A stretch of 64,000 bases of DNA from Arthrobacter_J sp038199985. Lineage in GTDB: Bacteria; Actinomycetota; Actinomycetes; Actinomycetales; Micrococcaceae. The notes below the pieces were generated by a model. That model saw only the letters and a list, made by a program, of their open reading frames with translations, ran no database searches and had not been told where the DNA came from. The stretch is taken from the NCBI GenBank assembly GCA_038199985.1, contig JBBPYK010000015.1, forward strand, positions 1 through 64,000, in the 5' to 3' direction. Positions 43,817 through 51,990 of the stretch are shown here, in pieces; position 1 is the first letter of the stretch, and every line of letters begins with the position of its first letter. The translations under genes and the position numbers were made by a program.

Positions 43817-44565
43817 ACGTCACATTGCGGATCTGGCGCCAACACGATCATGACGCGGCCGGGTCCATGGAGGCCTACGAGGTCGCCGACATCTCCCCCG
43901 ATATGTCTTTCCTGGAGGTGCTTGATCTCCTGAACGAGGACTTGACGCTCAACGGCGGGGATCCGGTGGCCTTCGACCACGACTGCCGTGAGGGTATTTG
44001 CGGCTCGTGTTCACTCGTGATCAACGGACTGGCCCATGGTCCCGAGGCGTTGACTACCGCCTGTCAGCTTTACATGCGCCACTTCGACGACGGCCAGGTC
44101 ATCGACGTCGAGCCCTGGCGTTCGACGGCGTTTCCCGTCATCCGGGACCTTGTGGTGGACCGCAGCGCCCTGGACCGGATCATTGAAGCTGGCGGCTACA
44201 TCAGCGCACCAACGGGGGCCGCGGCAGATGCCAACGCCGTAGCTGTTCCGAAGAAGGAAGCGGATCGGGCGTTCGACGCCGCGGCGTGCATCGGCTGTGG
44301 GGCCTGCGTGGCTGCCTGTCCCAATGGTTCGGCGTCGTTGTTCCTCGGGGCCAAGATCACCCACCTCGGCTCGTTGCCCCAGGGACAGCCTGAGCGTGAC
44401 GAGCGCGCCTTGGCCATGGTGGCCCAGCATGACGCCGAGGGCTTCGGTGGGTGCACCCAGATCGGCGAGTGCACGGCTGTGTGCCCGGCAGGTATTCCGT
44501 TGGACATGATTTCCCAGCTCAACCACGACGTCCTCTCCGGGCTGAAGAACCAGTCAGGGAAATGA
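43813..44565 (+). CDS. sdhB: Succinate dehydrogenase iron-sulfur subunit
   Basis: The 250-residue protein has a plant-type ferredoxin 2Fe-2S domain (CREGICGSCSL) and a C-terminal segment with CIGCGACVAACP for one cluster and CTQIGECTAVCPAGIPL for the others. It overlaps the sdhA stop by four bases (ATGA), completing a tightly coupled sdhCAB operon. It carries electrons from FAD to the quinone site in SdhC. Confidence 0.96.
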   Translation: MNVTLRIWRQHDHDAAGSMEAYEVADISPDMSFLEVLDLLNEDLTLNGGDPVAFDHDCREGICGSCSLVINGLAHGPEALTTACQLYMRHFDDGQVIDVEPWRSTAFPVIRDLVVDRSALDRIIEAGGYISAPTGAAADANAVAVPKKEADRAFDAAACIGCGACVAACPNGSASLFLGAKITHLGSLPQGQPERDERALAMVAQHDAEGFGGCTQIGECTAVCPAGIPLDMISQLNHDVLSGLKNQSGK

Positions 44566-44631
44566 TCTAGCCTGTCGCGACTGGACCTTCTGGACGCGCA
44601 CCGGTCACGGTTCCACGACAACCGTTCCTGC

Positions 44632-46638
44632 TCAGGCGTCCACAACCTCGGCTGTCTCGCGCTTCGCCGGGATGCGCTGGGCCTTCGACATCGTCGTCGC
44701 GCCCTGGGCGTTGCGCAACAAGCGCATAGCGTTGACGATGACCACCAGCACGGAACCCTCGTGGACGAGCATGCCGAGCGACATGGTCACCCCACCGGCG
44801 AAGACGCCTGCCACAAGCAGCACCACGGTGATCAGCGAGATGGCGATGTTCTGCTTCATCACGTTCACCGTCCGCTTGGCCAGGCTGATGGACTCCGGCA
44901 GCTTGAGGAGGTTGTCTCCCATTAAGGCGATGTCCGCGGTTTCCACGGCTACCGCAGAGCCAGCCGCGCCCATAGCCACACCGATGTCCGCAATCGCCAA
45001 GGCCGGGGCGTCGTTCACGCCGTCGCCGACCATGGCGACCGTGTGACCCTCGCGCTGCAGGTGCGTCACCGCTTCCAGCTTGTCCTCGGGCAGCATGGAC
45101 GCATGGATCTCGTCGATACCGGTGGCCCGGCCGATGGACTCGGCCACCAAACGCGTGTCACCGGTGAGCATAACGACCTTCTTGACGCCGGCCGCGTGCA
45201 GCCGTGCAACCATCTCGGCTGCGTCCTGACGGATCCGGTCGGCGACGGCGACGACGCCGATCACCCGACCATCGACGGCGACGATCATCGGGGTCTTGCC
45301 GGCAGAGGCAAGTTCATGGGCCGCGCTGGTGGCGCCGGCGTCGTTGGTGATGCCGTATTGCTCCAGCAGTGCCTGGTTACCGATCAGGACTCGTTGGCCG
45401 CCCACATCGGACACGATGCCCTTGCCAGGCACCGGGGTCACGTCGCCGGGGATACCCTCCGGGCCAACGCCCTCCTCGCGGGCTGAGTCCATGATGGTGC
45501 GAGCGAGCGGGTGCTCGGATCCGGCCTCAGCGGCCGCAGCCCACCGCAACACTTCGGTGCGGTCCAGCGTAGGATCCAGAACCACGACGTCGGTCAGCTG
45601 CGGACGGCCTTCGGTGAGGGTACCGGTCTTGTCTACGGCAACCGCCGAGATCTTCGCGGAGGTCTCCAGATATTCGCCACCCTTGATCAGGATGCCATTG
45701 CGAGCCGCGCGACCGATGCCGGCGACGATGGCGATCGGGATGGAGATGACCAGGGCACCGGGGCAGCCGATGACCAACAGCGTCAAAGCCAGGACCACGT
45801 CACCACTGATGAGTCCGGCCACCACTGCCAGGACCATGACGCCGGGGGTGTACCAGGTAGAGAAGCGGTCCATGAAGGCCTGGGTTTTGGCCTTGGCATC
45901 CTGGGCCTCCTCTACGCGGTGGATAATGCGGGCCAGCGTGGTATCCGCGCCAATGCCCGTAGCCAAAACCTGCAGGAAGCCGCCACGAGAGACGGTTCCG
46001 GCGAAGACCTGATCCGACTTCGATTTTTCCACCGGGATGGATTCACCGGTAATGGAGGCCTCGTCGATGGCACCGGTACCCGCGACGATCTGGCCGTCCA
46101 CGGGAACTTTCGCACCGTTCTTCACCAGCACGACCTCGCCCATGCGGACCTGGTGGGCTGGAACTTCCTGCTGCTCGCCGTCGCGCAGCACAATAGCGAT
46201 GTCCGGGGCGACGGCAACCAGTTCGGCTAGTGCAGAGCGTGTTTTGTTCATGGTGGCTGCTTCAAGGGCGTGGCCGATCGAGAACAGGAAGGTGACGGCG
46301 GCGGCCTCCCAGAAATTGCCGATCAGAACGGCGCCGATGGCGGCGATCGAAACGAGCAGGTCGATGCCAATGAGCTTGAAGATCAGCGCCCTGACTCCCT
46401 TGATCACGATGTTGTAGCCAGCAACGACCGCACCGGCGATCATGAAAGCGTCCGCCAGGGTAAATGCGGCGGCAGCACTCGTGGCGTGCTCACCGGCATC
46501 GATCCACCACTGCGGGCTGAGCGTAACGTTCCAAAGGCCACCGGCGAGGCGCTGCAGGCCAAAGGAAACGAGGATGAGGACGCCGGAGACTACGGGGACG
46601 GACCAGTTGCCGTGGACCCACTTTTGGAACTTGTTCAC
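44632..46638 (-). CDS. Heavy-metal-translocating P1B-type ATPase with a CPG motif
   Basis: The 668-residue ATPase has the actuator motif ITGESIPV, the phosphorylation site Asp336 in DKTGTLTEG, GDGVNDAPAL and the membrane metal motif Cys292-Pro-Gly294 in GCPGALVISIPIAIVAGIGRAARNG. CPG differs from the CPC of copper and zinc pumps, so the metal is uncertain. It lacks an N-terminal HMA domain; a separate HMA protein is encoded 36 bases upstream. The GTG start follows AGAAAGG. It probably exports a toxic metal or supplies a metal to extracytoplasmic enzymes. Confidence 0.93.
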   Translation of the reverse strand: MNKFQKWVHGNWSVPVVSGVLILVSFGLQRLAGGLWNVTLSPQWWIDAGEHATSAAAAFTLADAFMIAGAVVAGYNIVIKGVRALIFKLIGIDLLVSIAAIGAVLIGNFWEAAAVTFLFSIGHALEAATMNKTRSALAELVAVAPDIAIVLRDGEQQEVPAHQVRMGEVVLVKNGAKVPVDGQIVAGTGAIDEASITGESIPVEKSKSDQVFAGTVSRGGFLQVLATGIGADTTLARIIHRVEEAQDAKAKTQAFMDRFSTWYTPGVMVLAVVAGLISGDVVLALTLLVIGCPGALVISIPIAIVAGIGRAARNGILIKGGEYLETSAKISAVAVDKTGTLTEGRPQLTDVVVLDPTLDRTEVLRWAAAAEAGSEHPLARTIMDSAREEGVGPEGIPGDVTPVPGKGIVSDVGGQRVLIGNQALLEQYGITNDAGATSAAHELASAGKTPMIVAVDGRVIGVVAVADRIRQDAAEMVARLHAAGVKKVVMLTGDTRLVAESIGRATGIDEIHASMLPEDKLEAVTHLQREGHTVAMVGDGVNDAPALAIADIGVAMGAAGSAVAVETADIALMGDNLLKLPESISLAKRTVNVMKQNIAISLITVVLLVAGVFAGGVTMSLGMLVHEGSVLVVIVNAMRLLRNAQGATTMSKAQRIPAKRETAEVVDA

Positions 46639-46674
46639 CTGGGTGCGACCTTTCTCATCAAGGGGGTGGGCTGG

Positions 46675-46908
46675 TCAGAAGGCAGAGGGGGTGGCTGTGT
46701 AGCCTGCCTTGGCAATGACAGCGACGATGTCGTCGACGGAGGCCTTACTCTCATCGTGGTCGACTTCGATGCGGGCGGACGCGAAGTGAACTTTCACCGT
46801 CTCGACGCCGTTCATGCGGCCAACCTGCTTCTCGATCTTGTTTACGCAGGACGGGCAGGAAAAGCCCTCGGCGCGGAGAATGGTGTGGGTGCTGGTAGCG
46901 GTGGTCAT
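46675..46908 (-). CDS. Heavy-metal-associated (HMA) domain metallochaperone
   Basis: The 77-residue protein is a single HMA domain with the metal site Cys18-Pro-Ser-Cys21 (GFSCPSCVNKIEKQV) and the typical ferredoxin-like continuation VKVHFASARIEVDHDESKASVDDIVAVIAKAGYTAT. AAGGGAG precedes the ATG at 46908. It is the first gene of a two-gene operon with the P-type ATPase and probably delivers the metal to it. The CPSC site differs from the more usual CxxC of copper chaperones only in the middle residues. Confidence 0.92.
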   Translation of the reverse strand: MTTATSTHTILRAEGFSCPSCVNKIEKQVGRMNGVETVKVHFASARIEVDHDESKASVDDIVAVIAKAGYTATPSAF

Positions 46909-46993
46909 GTGCTTACTCCCTTTGAGCTCTGTGCGCTGGCGCTGTGCCAGTGCCGGCACCGATAGGGGCGCCGATGTCTTTATTGACACTTTG

Positions 46994-46999
46994 AGGCTA
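46994..46999 (-). promoter_or_regulatory. Predicted -10 of the HMA/P-type ATPase operon
   Basis: Read on the minus strand this is TAGCCT, which fits TANNNT. It predicts a start at about 46987 and a leader of about 79 bases. Confidence 0.45.
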
Positions 47000-47021
47000 T
47001 CTTCGGAAAGTTCGCGATGCC

Positions 47022-47035
47022 TTGACCTGGATCAA
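47022..47035. promoter_or_regulatory. FNR/CRP-type binding site
   Basis: TTGACCTGGATCAA matches the FNR consensus TTGAT-N4-ATCAA at nine of ten fixed bases. Its centre, 47028.5, lies at -41.5 from the predicted start of the minus-strand metal operon and at -91.5 from the start codon of the plus-strand AhpD-like gene. Confidence 0.6.
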
Positions 47036-47107
47036 TTCCGTCGGCTTGGCTTCCGTGCCCTGATGCAGGCTGGCTGGGTTTGAGTATTTCGGGGGTTACA
47101 AGGTAGG

Positions 47108-47113
47108 TAGACT
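47108..47113 (+). promoter_or_regulatory. Candidate -10 for a leaderless mRNA (AhpD-like gene)
   Basis: TAGACT is followed by six bases and the ATG at 47120. No Shine-Dalgarno sequence is present. Confidence 0.5.
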
Positions 47114-47119
47114 CCAAAG

Positions 47120-47578
47120 ATGAGCAATAGAGTCGCGATCGATACATCAGATGCTGCAGCACATCGTTCGTTGGTCGCGTTATCGACAACGGTGGAAGAG
47201 GCGGCGGCGGCTGTTGACATCGGCCCCGCATTTATGGAATTGATTCGGTTGCGGGTCTCGCAGCTGAACGGATGCGCCTTCTGTTTGCGTACCCACACTC
47301 GGGCGGCTCTAGAAGCTGGCGAGGACGCAGACCGTCTCGCTGTGCTTTCCTCCTGGCGGGAGACCGAGTATTTCACTGAGCGAGAATCAGCCGCCCTGGA
47401 ATTGGCCGAAGCCATCACCCTTGTGAGCCACGGTCCCATCAGCGAAGAGGTCTACACGCGAGTAGCTCAGACACTCAGTGAAGCCGAGATCTCAGCGGTT
47501 TCATGGATTGCGATTGTGATGAACGCGTTCAACCGAGTGCGAATCGCCAACCGCCAAGCCGTCGGGCCCTCCGACTAA
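47120..47578 (+). CDS. Carboxymuconolactone decarboxylase/AhpD-like family protein
   Basis: The 152-residue helical protein carries the redox motif Cys52-x-x-Cys55-x3-His59 (LNGCAFCLRTHTRAA) of AhpD-like alkylhydroperoxidase core proteins, not of true decarboxylases. It is expected to reduce peroxides or act in thiol redox chemistry. It probably begins as a leaderless mRNA and lies divergent from the metal ATPase operon with an FNR-type site between them. The HD-hydrolase gene follows after 49 bases. Confidence 0.9.
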   Translation: MSNRVAIDTSDAAAHRSLVALSTTVEEAAAAVDIGPAFMELIRLRVSQLNGCAFCLRTHTRAALEAGEDADRLAVLSSWRETEYFTERESAALELAEAITLVSHGPISEEVYTRVAQTLSEAEISAVSWIAIVMNAFNRVRIANRQAVGPSD

Positions 47579-47627
47579 CGAGCCAATATGCCTCGGTCTG
47601 GTACCGGGGACAACGAAGGAGTTACAC

Positions 47628-48266
47628 ATGAGCGAAGAAATTGCTGGCATCACCATTCCCGATACCGACCTGGTCCGTGAGGCCACCGAACTGGTCCGCG
47701 GCGCCACCGACGATCTGCTGTTCCACCATTCGCGGCGCGTGTTCCTCTTCGGCTCGATGCAGGGCAAGCGCCTCGGCTACGATTTTGACCCGGAGCTGCT
47801 GTACGTGGGTGCGCTCTTCCACGACCTGGGCCTGACTACCACCTACCGGACGGATAACCTCCGCTTCGAGGTCGATAGCGCCAACACCGCCAAGTCCTTC
47901 CTACTGGATCACGGGCTGTCGGAAGCCGACGCCATGAAAGTGTGGACTGCCGTGGCGCTACACACGACGCCAGGTGTCCCCGAGTTCATGGACCCGGAGA
48001 TCGCGCTGGTGACGGCGGGTGTGGAGACAGATGTCCTGGGTATCGGATACCGGGATCTCGCGCGGGCGGACATCGATGCGGTGACCAAGGTACATCCGCG
48101 CCCGGACTTCAAGAAGCGCATTCTGGCGGCGTTCACGGAGGGCAATCAGCACCGCCCCGAGACCACGTTCGGCAACGTGAACGCTGATGTGCTCGATGCC
48201 TTCTGCCCGGGTTTCCAGCGCACAAACTTCGTGGACATCATCAAGAATTCTGACTGGTCGGAGTAG
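47628..48266 (+). CDS. HD-domain hydrolase, cyanamide hydratase-like
   Basis: The 212-residue protein has an HD metal-binding domain: His in FHHSRRVFLFG, the His-Asp pair in GALFHDLGLTT and the later His in AVALHTTPG. The spacing and the sequence RFEVDSANTAKSFLLDHGLSEADAMKVWTAVALHTTPGVPEFMDPEIALVTAGVETDVLG resemble the fungal cyanamide hydratase/Ddi2-like HD group, but the substrate in bacteria is not established. AGGAG precedes the ATG. Confidence 0.87.
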   Translation: MSEEIAGITIPDTDLVREATELVRGATDDLLFHHSRRVFLFGSMQGKRLGYDFDPELLYVGALFHDLGLTTTYRTDNLRFEVDSANTAKSFLLDHGLSEADAMKVWTAVALHTTPGVPEFMDPEIALVTAGVETDVLGIGYRDLARADIDAVTKVHPRPDFKKRILAAFTEGNQHRPETTFGNVNADVLDAFCPGFQRTNFVDIIKNSDWSE

Positions 48267-48301
48267 AGCCTGCTGACGCTTGAACCGGTTCCCTCCATTC
48301 A

Positions 48302-48312
48302 GAGGTAACCTC
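48302..48312. promoter_or_regulatory. Palindrome GAGGT-A-ACCTC over the GntR gene -10
   Basis: This perfect 11-base odd palindrome contains TAACCT (48306-48311), which fits TANNNT and lies six bases before GTG 48318. A regulator bound here would block its own promoter, so it is a candidate autoregulatory site. GAACCGGTTC at 48282-48291 is another palindrome nearby. Confidence 0.45.
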
Positions 48313-48314
48313 AA

Positions 48315-48974
48315 ATGGTGAGCACTACAACGAAGGGCGTCTATCGTCACGAGCGTCCGCTGAGGGAGATCGTCAGCGGAGAAATTCGATCGCGTATTTT
48401 CGACGGGACATACCCCCCGGGAACTAGGTTGATCGAAAGGGACCTCGCAGATGAGTTTGGCGTGTCGCGTTTTCCCGTTCGCGAAGCGGTGCGCATCCTG
48501 CACCGCGAGGGACTGGTCGAAAACCTTCCCACGCGTGGCATCGTGGTGAAAAATCTCGACCGCCGCGAGGTGGAGGAGATCTTCGACATTCGTGAGTCGT
48601 TGGAAGCACTGGCATCTCGGCTCGCTGCGGAGCGTGTCGCTTCCGGATCTCCCAGTCAATTGCAGCGTCATGTGGATGATGCCAGGGTGGCCCTCCATTC
48701 CGGTGATCTGGAGGCCGCACGGGAGGCAAATTCTGCTTTCCACGACGAGATCATTCGATTTTCGGGCAGCAGCACACTACAGGACGTCCTCACTCCGCTC
48801 ATGGGCCGTCTCCACTGGCTCTTCGGTCAGGTTTCCGATCTAGATCAGGTGTGCAGCGAACACAACCGTCTCTGCTCGGCCATTGATTCCGGTGACCCGG
48901 TGGTTGCCGCCGAAGAGGCGAAACGTCACGTTGTTTCATATCGGAATCTGACGCTGAAGCACCTCTTCGGCTAG
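48315..48974 (+). CDS. GntR-family regulator, FadR/FCD subfamily
   Basis: The 219-residue protein has an N-terminal winged helix (LREIVSGEIRSRIFDGTYPPGTRLIERDLADEFGVSRFPVREAVRILHREGLV) and a C-terminal FCD domain whose metal-binding histidines are in FHDEI, EHNRL and RHVV. FCD regulators sense small carboxylates. The gene converges with the hydantoinase operon and is its most likely regulator. The start may be GTG 48318, one codon later, since that codon lies six bases after a TANNNT -10. Confidence 0.92.
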   Translation: MVSTTTKGVYRHERPLREIVSGEIRSRIFDGTYPPGTRLIERDLADEFGVSRFPVREAVRILHREGLVENLPTRGIVVKNLDRREVEEIFDIRESLEALASRLAAERVASGSPSQLQRHVDDARVALHSGDLEAAREANSAFHDEIIRFSGSSTLQDVLTPLMGRLHWLFGQVSDLDQVCSEHNRLCSAIDSGDPVVAAEEAKRHVVSYRNLTLKHLFG

Positions 48975-48994
48975 GCGGAACCTATTTCAGGGAC

Positions 48995-49720
48995 TTACCC
49001 GAGCAGTTTTCCCCACTTGGGTGCCAGCCCCGGCGCACCGGTCAGGGCCAGACACTTCCAAAGGGTCACGGCCACGGAATCCAGAACTGGTCTGCCGGTT
49101 TCGGTTTCCACGCGTTCCACCACAGGTGCGCCGTAGAGGTTGGTGCAGAGGTAGATGAGGGCGTCCAATGACTTTCCCTCCGCTCCCGCCGCCATATCCC
49201 GCGACGGCCCCACGAGGTCCTGTGGGTCCACTCGCGCGAAGGATTCGTTGTCCGAGAGCCCAAAGTGGTGCTCGGAAACCACCTCGATTCCTGCCTCTGC
49301 GTATCGGCCGCTGATGGCCTGATTCACATCCGAGGTGTAAGGAGTGACGAGGCCAACCCTATGAATGTTGAAGGCGGCAAAAGCGTCAAAGTAGGCCAGC
49401 GTCGAAGTAGTTGCAGGCAGCCCAGTGGCATCCGTTATCCTCTGTACCATCTCTTTGTCCGCGTCCGGTCCTAGCCAAGAACCTGCCGTTCCGTTCCAAG
49501 CGACAACGTCCACGTCCGCTGTCTTCAAGAGCTCAGCTGCGGCGATCATCGTGCTGTGATCGAATTGTTGGGCGGAGCCGGAATCAAGGGCAATACGAGT
49601 CACTTCAATGCGAGTGAAGTGAACGGTAACGTCTTCTCTGTCACCCAGTATCCGGTAAGTTTGTGGCTCCAGACATGTGTTCGAGGACGGTACGATCATG
49701 CCGATTCTGGTGGCTCTCAT
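48995..49720 (-). CDS. Maleate isomerase/arylmalonate decarboxylase-family protein
   Basis: The 241-residue protein belongs to the Asp/Glu racemase superfamily branch with maleate isomerase and arylmalonate decarboxylase. It starts RIGMIVPSSNTCLEPQTYRIL. At the first catalytic position it has Gly77 (WNGTAGS), where isomerases and racemases have cysteine; the second cysteine is kept as Cys192 (YLCTNLYG). This Gly/Cys pattern, with Thr78 and Tyr128 in place, is that of arylmalonate decarboxylase (Gly74, Thr75, Tyr126, Cys188). GGAGG precedes the ATG at 49720. It overlaps the hydantoinase gene by four bases. Confidence 0.85.
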   Translation of the reverse strand: MRATRIGMIVPSSNTCLEPQTYRILGDREDVTVHFTRIEVTRIALDSGSAQQFDHSTMIAAAELLKTADVDVVAWNGTAGSWLGPDADKEMVQRITDATGLPATTSTLAYFDAFAAFNIHRVGLVTPYTSDVNQAISGRYAEAGIEVVSEHHFGLSDNESFARVDPQDLVGPSRDMAAGAEGKSLDALIYLCTNLYGAPVVERVETETGRPVLDSVAVTLWKCLALTGAPGLAPKWGKLLG

Positions 49721-51135
49721 GTGTTTCCTCCATTGGAACTGTTTTGCATTTCGCGTACTCCGAGTCTTTTGATGAATCTGCCTTGTGGACCGGGGTCGGT
49801 AAACACGCCACCGTCGAGGACAACACTGCCGCCCGCAATGACAGTTGAGGGCCATCCCGTTAGCTCCATTGCGTCGAACGGGGAAAAATCGGTCCCCATA
49901 TGAAGCGCCTTGCCGTCTACAACCCGCATTTCCTGTGGATCAAAAAGCACCAGGTCCGCATCGTAGCCGGGCGCGATGACACCTTTCTTGTCCAACCCAT
50001 TGATTTGGGCAGGTGCGGTGGAGAACAGTTGCACAAACTGCTGAAGGCTCATTCCTCTCTCCTGAACTAGGGTTGTGTACGCAACCGGCATTCGGGTCTC
50101 TACTCCCGGCAGCCCGTGCGGCATGAACCGGATGTCATCACGCCGGGACGATTTCTGGTTCAGGTCGTAGGACGAATGGTCTGATGCAATAACATGTACG
50201 TCCCCGAGCAGAGTTCGTTTTACCAGCCCCTCGACTGCTTCCCGAGTACGCATGGGCGGGCAGCACGCGAAGCGTTCTGGAAGTTCGCCGCTATATACGC
50301 TTTCGTCCAGAGTGAGGTAATGGGGGCAAGTCTCCGAGTAGGCGGTCAATCCACGCGCTCGTGCGCCATGAACCAACTCGACTGCCTCCGCCACCGTCTG
50401 ATGGACAAAGTACACGGGAGCTCCGGTGTACTCTGCCATGGCGAGAGTCTCTCGAACAGATGCTGTCTCCGCCAGCTCGGGACGAGTACGGTGTAGATGC
50501 TCTATCCCCATTTCCTTTTGCTGGGCGTGTTCTTCCGTGCAGTCGACGACAATCGAATCGTGCTCGGCGTGAATGAACGTCAGCCCATCCGAGCGGACCA
50601 ATTCCTTCATGACCTTGACGATGGTGTCTTCGTTCGCCAGTGTCGAGCCACGATTAGTGGTGTACATCTTGACGGAACGGATCCCGTACTCGGCAAGTTG
50701 CTTGAGCTGGTCCGGCACTGTTTCATCCCACGAGACGACGCTTCCGTGCAGGGCAACGTCGCAGCGCGCAGTGGCCATCAACTTCATCTTATTTTCTGCT
50801 GCCTCGAGTGGCGTCTCTGTGTCATCGGCCGGGATCCCGAAGTCTATAACGGTGGTGGTCCCGCCCCAAAGGGCAGCGGTCGTGGCGATCTCGAAGGTGT
50901 CCAGCGATTTATAGGCGCCCGTAACCTGTTCAACATGGCAATGAGCGTCAACTCCACCTGGGATAACCGTTCGACCCGCCGCCTTTAAGACCCGTTTGGC
51001 GGGCGGCAACTCCTCTGGGTCTGTCCCGCCGTCGTAGATCGTGGTGATGCGTCTGTCAGTAATTCCGATGTGGCCGCGGACAGTATGGGTTGAATTGACG
51101 ATGATGGCGTCGGTGATGAGGACGTCGAGTGTCAT
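49717..51135 (-). CDS. Dihydropyrimidinase/hydantoinase-family amidohydrolase
   Basis: The 472-residue enzyme has the HxH metal motif in GGVDAHCHVEQVTGAYKS, the carbamylated lysine in SVKMYTTNRG, the histidine in FIHAEHDSI, the HQTVAEAVEL strand and the metal aspartate in VIASDHSSYDLNQK. It should open cyclic imides, hydantoins or dihydropyrimidines. Genes on both sides overlap it by ATGA. No N-carbamoyl amidohydrolase is nearby, so the usual hydantoin-to-amino-acid route is incomplete in this operon. Confidence 0.92.
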   Translation of the reverse strand: MTLDVLITDAIIVNSTHTVRGHIGITDRRITTIYDGGTDPEELPPAKRVLKAAGRTVIPGGVDAHCHVEQVTGAYKSLDTFEIATTAALWGGTTTVIDFGIPADDTETPLEAAENKMKLMATARCDVALHGSVVSWDETVPDQLKQLAEYGIRSVKMYTTNRGSTLANEDTIVKVMKELVRSDGLTFIHAEHDSIVVDCTEEHAQQKEMGIEHLHRTRPELAETASVRETLAMAEYTGAPVYFVHQTVAEAVELVHGARARGLTAYSETCPHYLTLDESVYSGELPERFACCPPMRTREAVEGLVKRTLLGDVHVIASDHSSYDLNQKSSRRDDIRFMPHGLPGVETRMPVAYTTLVQERGMSLQQFVQLFSTAPAQINGLDKKGVIAPGYDADLVLFDPQEMRVVDGKALHMGTDFSPFDAMELTGWPSTVIAGGSVVLDGGVFTDPGPQGRFIKRLGVREMQNSSNGGNT

Positions 51136-51926
51136 GGTGATGAGGTTCCTGTCGAGGAGGGAGATTCGGGATCTGTTCGAGCGAATCCGGCGGCAAGCGT
51201 CCGTTCGATTTCACCTGAAAGCCCCTTGTTCAGCTTTCGGGGTGGCGGGGCAAAGCTGCTCAATAAATGCTGGCCGCTATTGAGGGAAACCAGGAGCTCG
51301 GCCTGTTTTACGCCTGCGGAGATCCCGTCCACTACTGGAACGGGAATCTGGCTGCCAATTTCCCGCGCCAGCCCGGCCAGCGGTGCCCCTGCCAGGATGA
51401 CGACGTCGGCGTTGTCTTCCGTGACAACCTGGTGTGCCAGTTCCAGCAACTTCACCTTGAAATCCTTTTGGACCGTACCGACGCCGTTGAGCGGCTCGGT
51501 TAGAGACCGGATGGAAGCAAGCCGCCCGCCGAGGCCATTGAGATCAACGCACTCCCGGTACCAGGCCGTGATGCGCCGTGAGATTGCCACAATGGAGAAT
51601 CGCTTGCCCTGCAGTGCCGCCGTGAGAAGGGCCGCTTCGGTGATACCGACCACGGGAATACTGACAAACTCTTTCAACGCAGGCAGGCCGGGATCACCAA
51701 ACGCAGCAACCACAATGCCATCGACATTCTCATGTTCCTCGGCAACAACCTGCGCGACGGCCCCGCCAGCTAAAAGCGACTCCATCCGGGTTTCGATGTA
51801 GTCGACCCCGAATGCGGCTGTGCGCATGATGATTTCGGTTCCGGGCGAGGCTGCCCGCTCTGCTTCCGCCTGAATGAGCGCGGAGACATCTGGGTTGATA
51901 TTTGGGTTGATAACCAGAAGCTTCAT
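51132..51926 (-). CDS. Asp/Glu/hydantoin racemase-family protein without the catalytic cysteines
   Basis: The 264-residue protein has the fold and motifs of hydantoin racemase (LLVINPNINPDVSA, GDPGLPALKE, VVDGISAGVKQAE). However, the first catalytic cysteine of the family, in the ACFGDPG context, is alanine here (VAAFGDPG), and the second, in LGCAGMAG, is lost (LAGAPLAG). The only cysteine is in WYRECVDLNG. A two-base racemase mechanism is therefore unlikely. It may be a lyase, hydrolase or binding protein. It overlaps the hydantoinase gene by four bases. Confidence 0.85.
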   Translation of the reverse strand: MKLLVINPNINPDVSALIQAEAERAASPGTEIIMRTAAFGVDYIETRMESLLAGGAVAQVVAEEHENVDGIVVAAFGDPGLPALKEFVSIPVVGITEAALLTAALQGKRFSIVAISRRITAWYRECVDLNGLGGRLASIRSLTEPLNGVGTVQKDFKVKLLELAHQVVTEDNADVVILAGAPLAGLAREIGSQIPVPVVDGISAGVKQAELLVSLNSGQHLLSSFAPPPRKLNKGLSGEIERTLAAGFARTDPESPSSTGTSSP

Positions 51927-51990
51927 CCGGTGATTCCAGCCTGTCTGTATGTTGATTCTAGAGATACTGCGAAGACGTTCGGACTCTCAA

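Noticed and set aside
46909..47119. Short frames in the region between the HMA gene and the AhpD-like gene
   Set aside because: None has a start signal or motif; the region is better explained as a divergent promoter with an FNR-type box.
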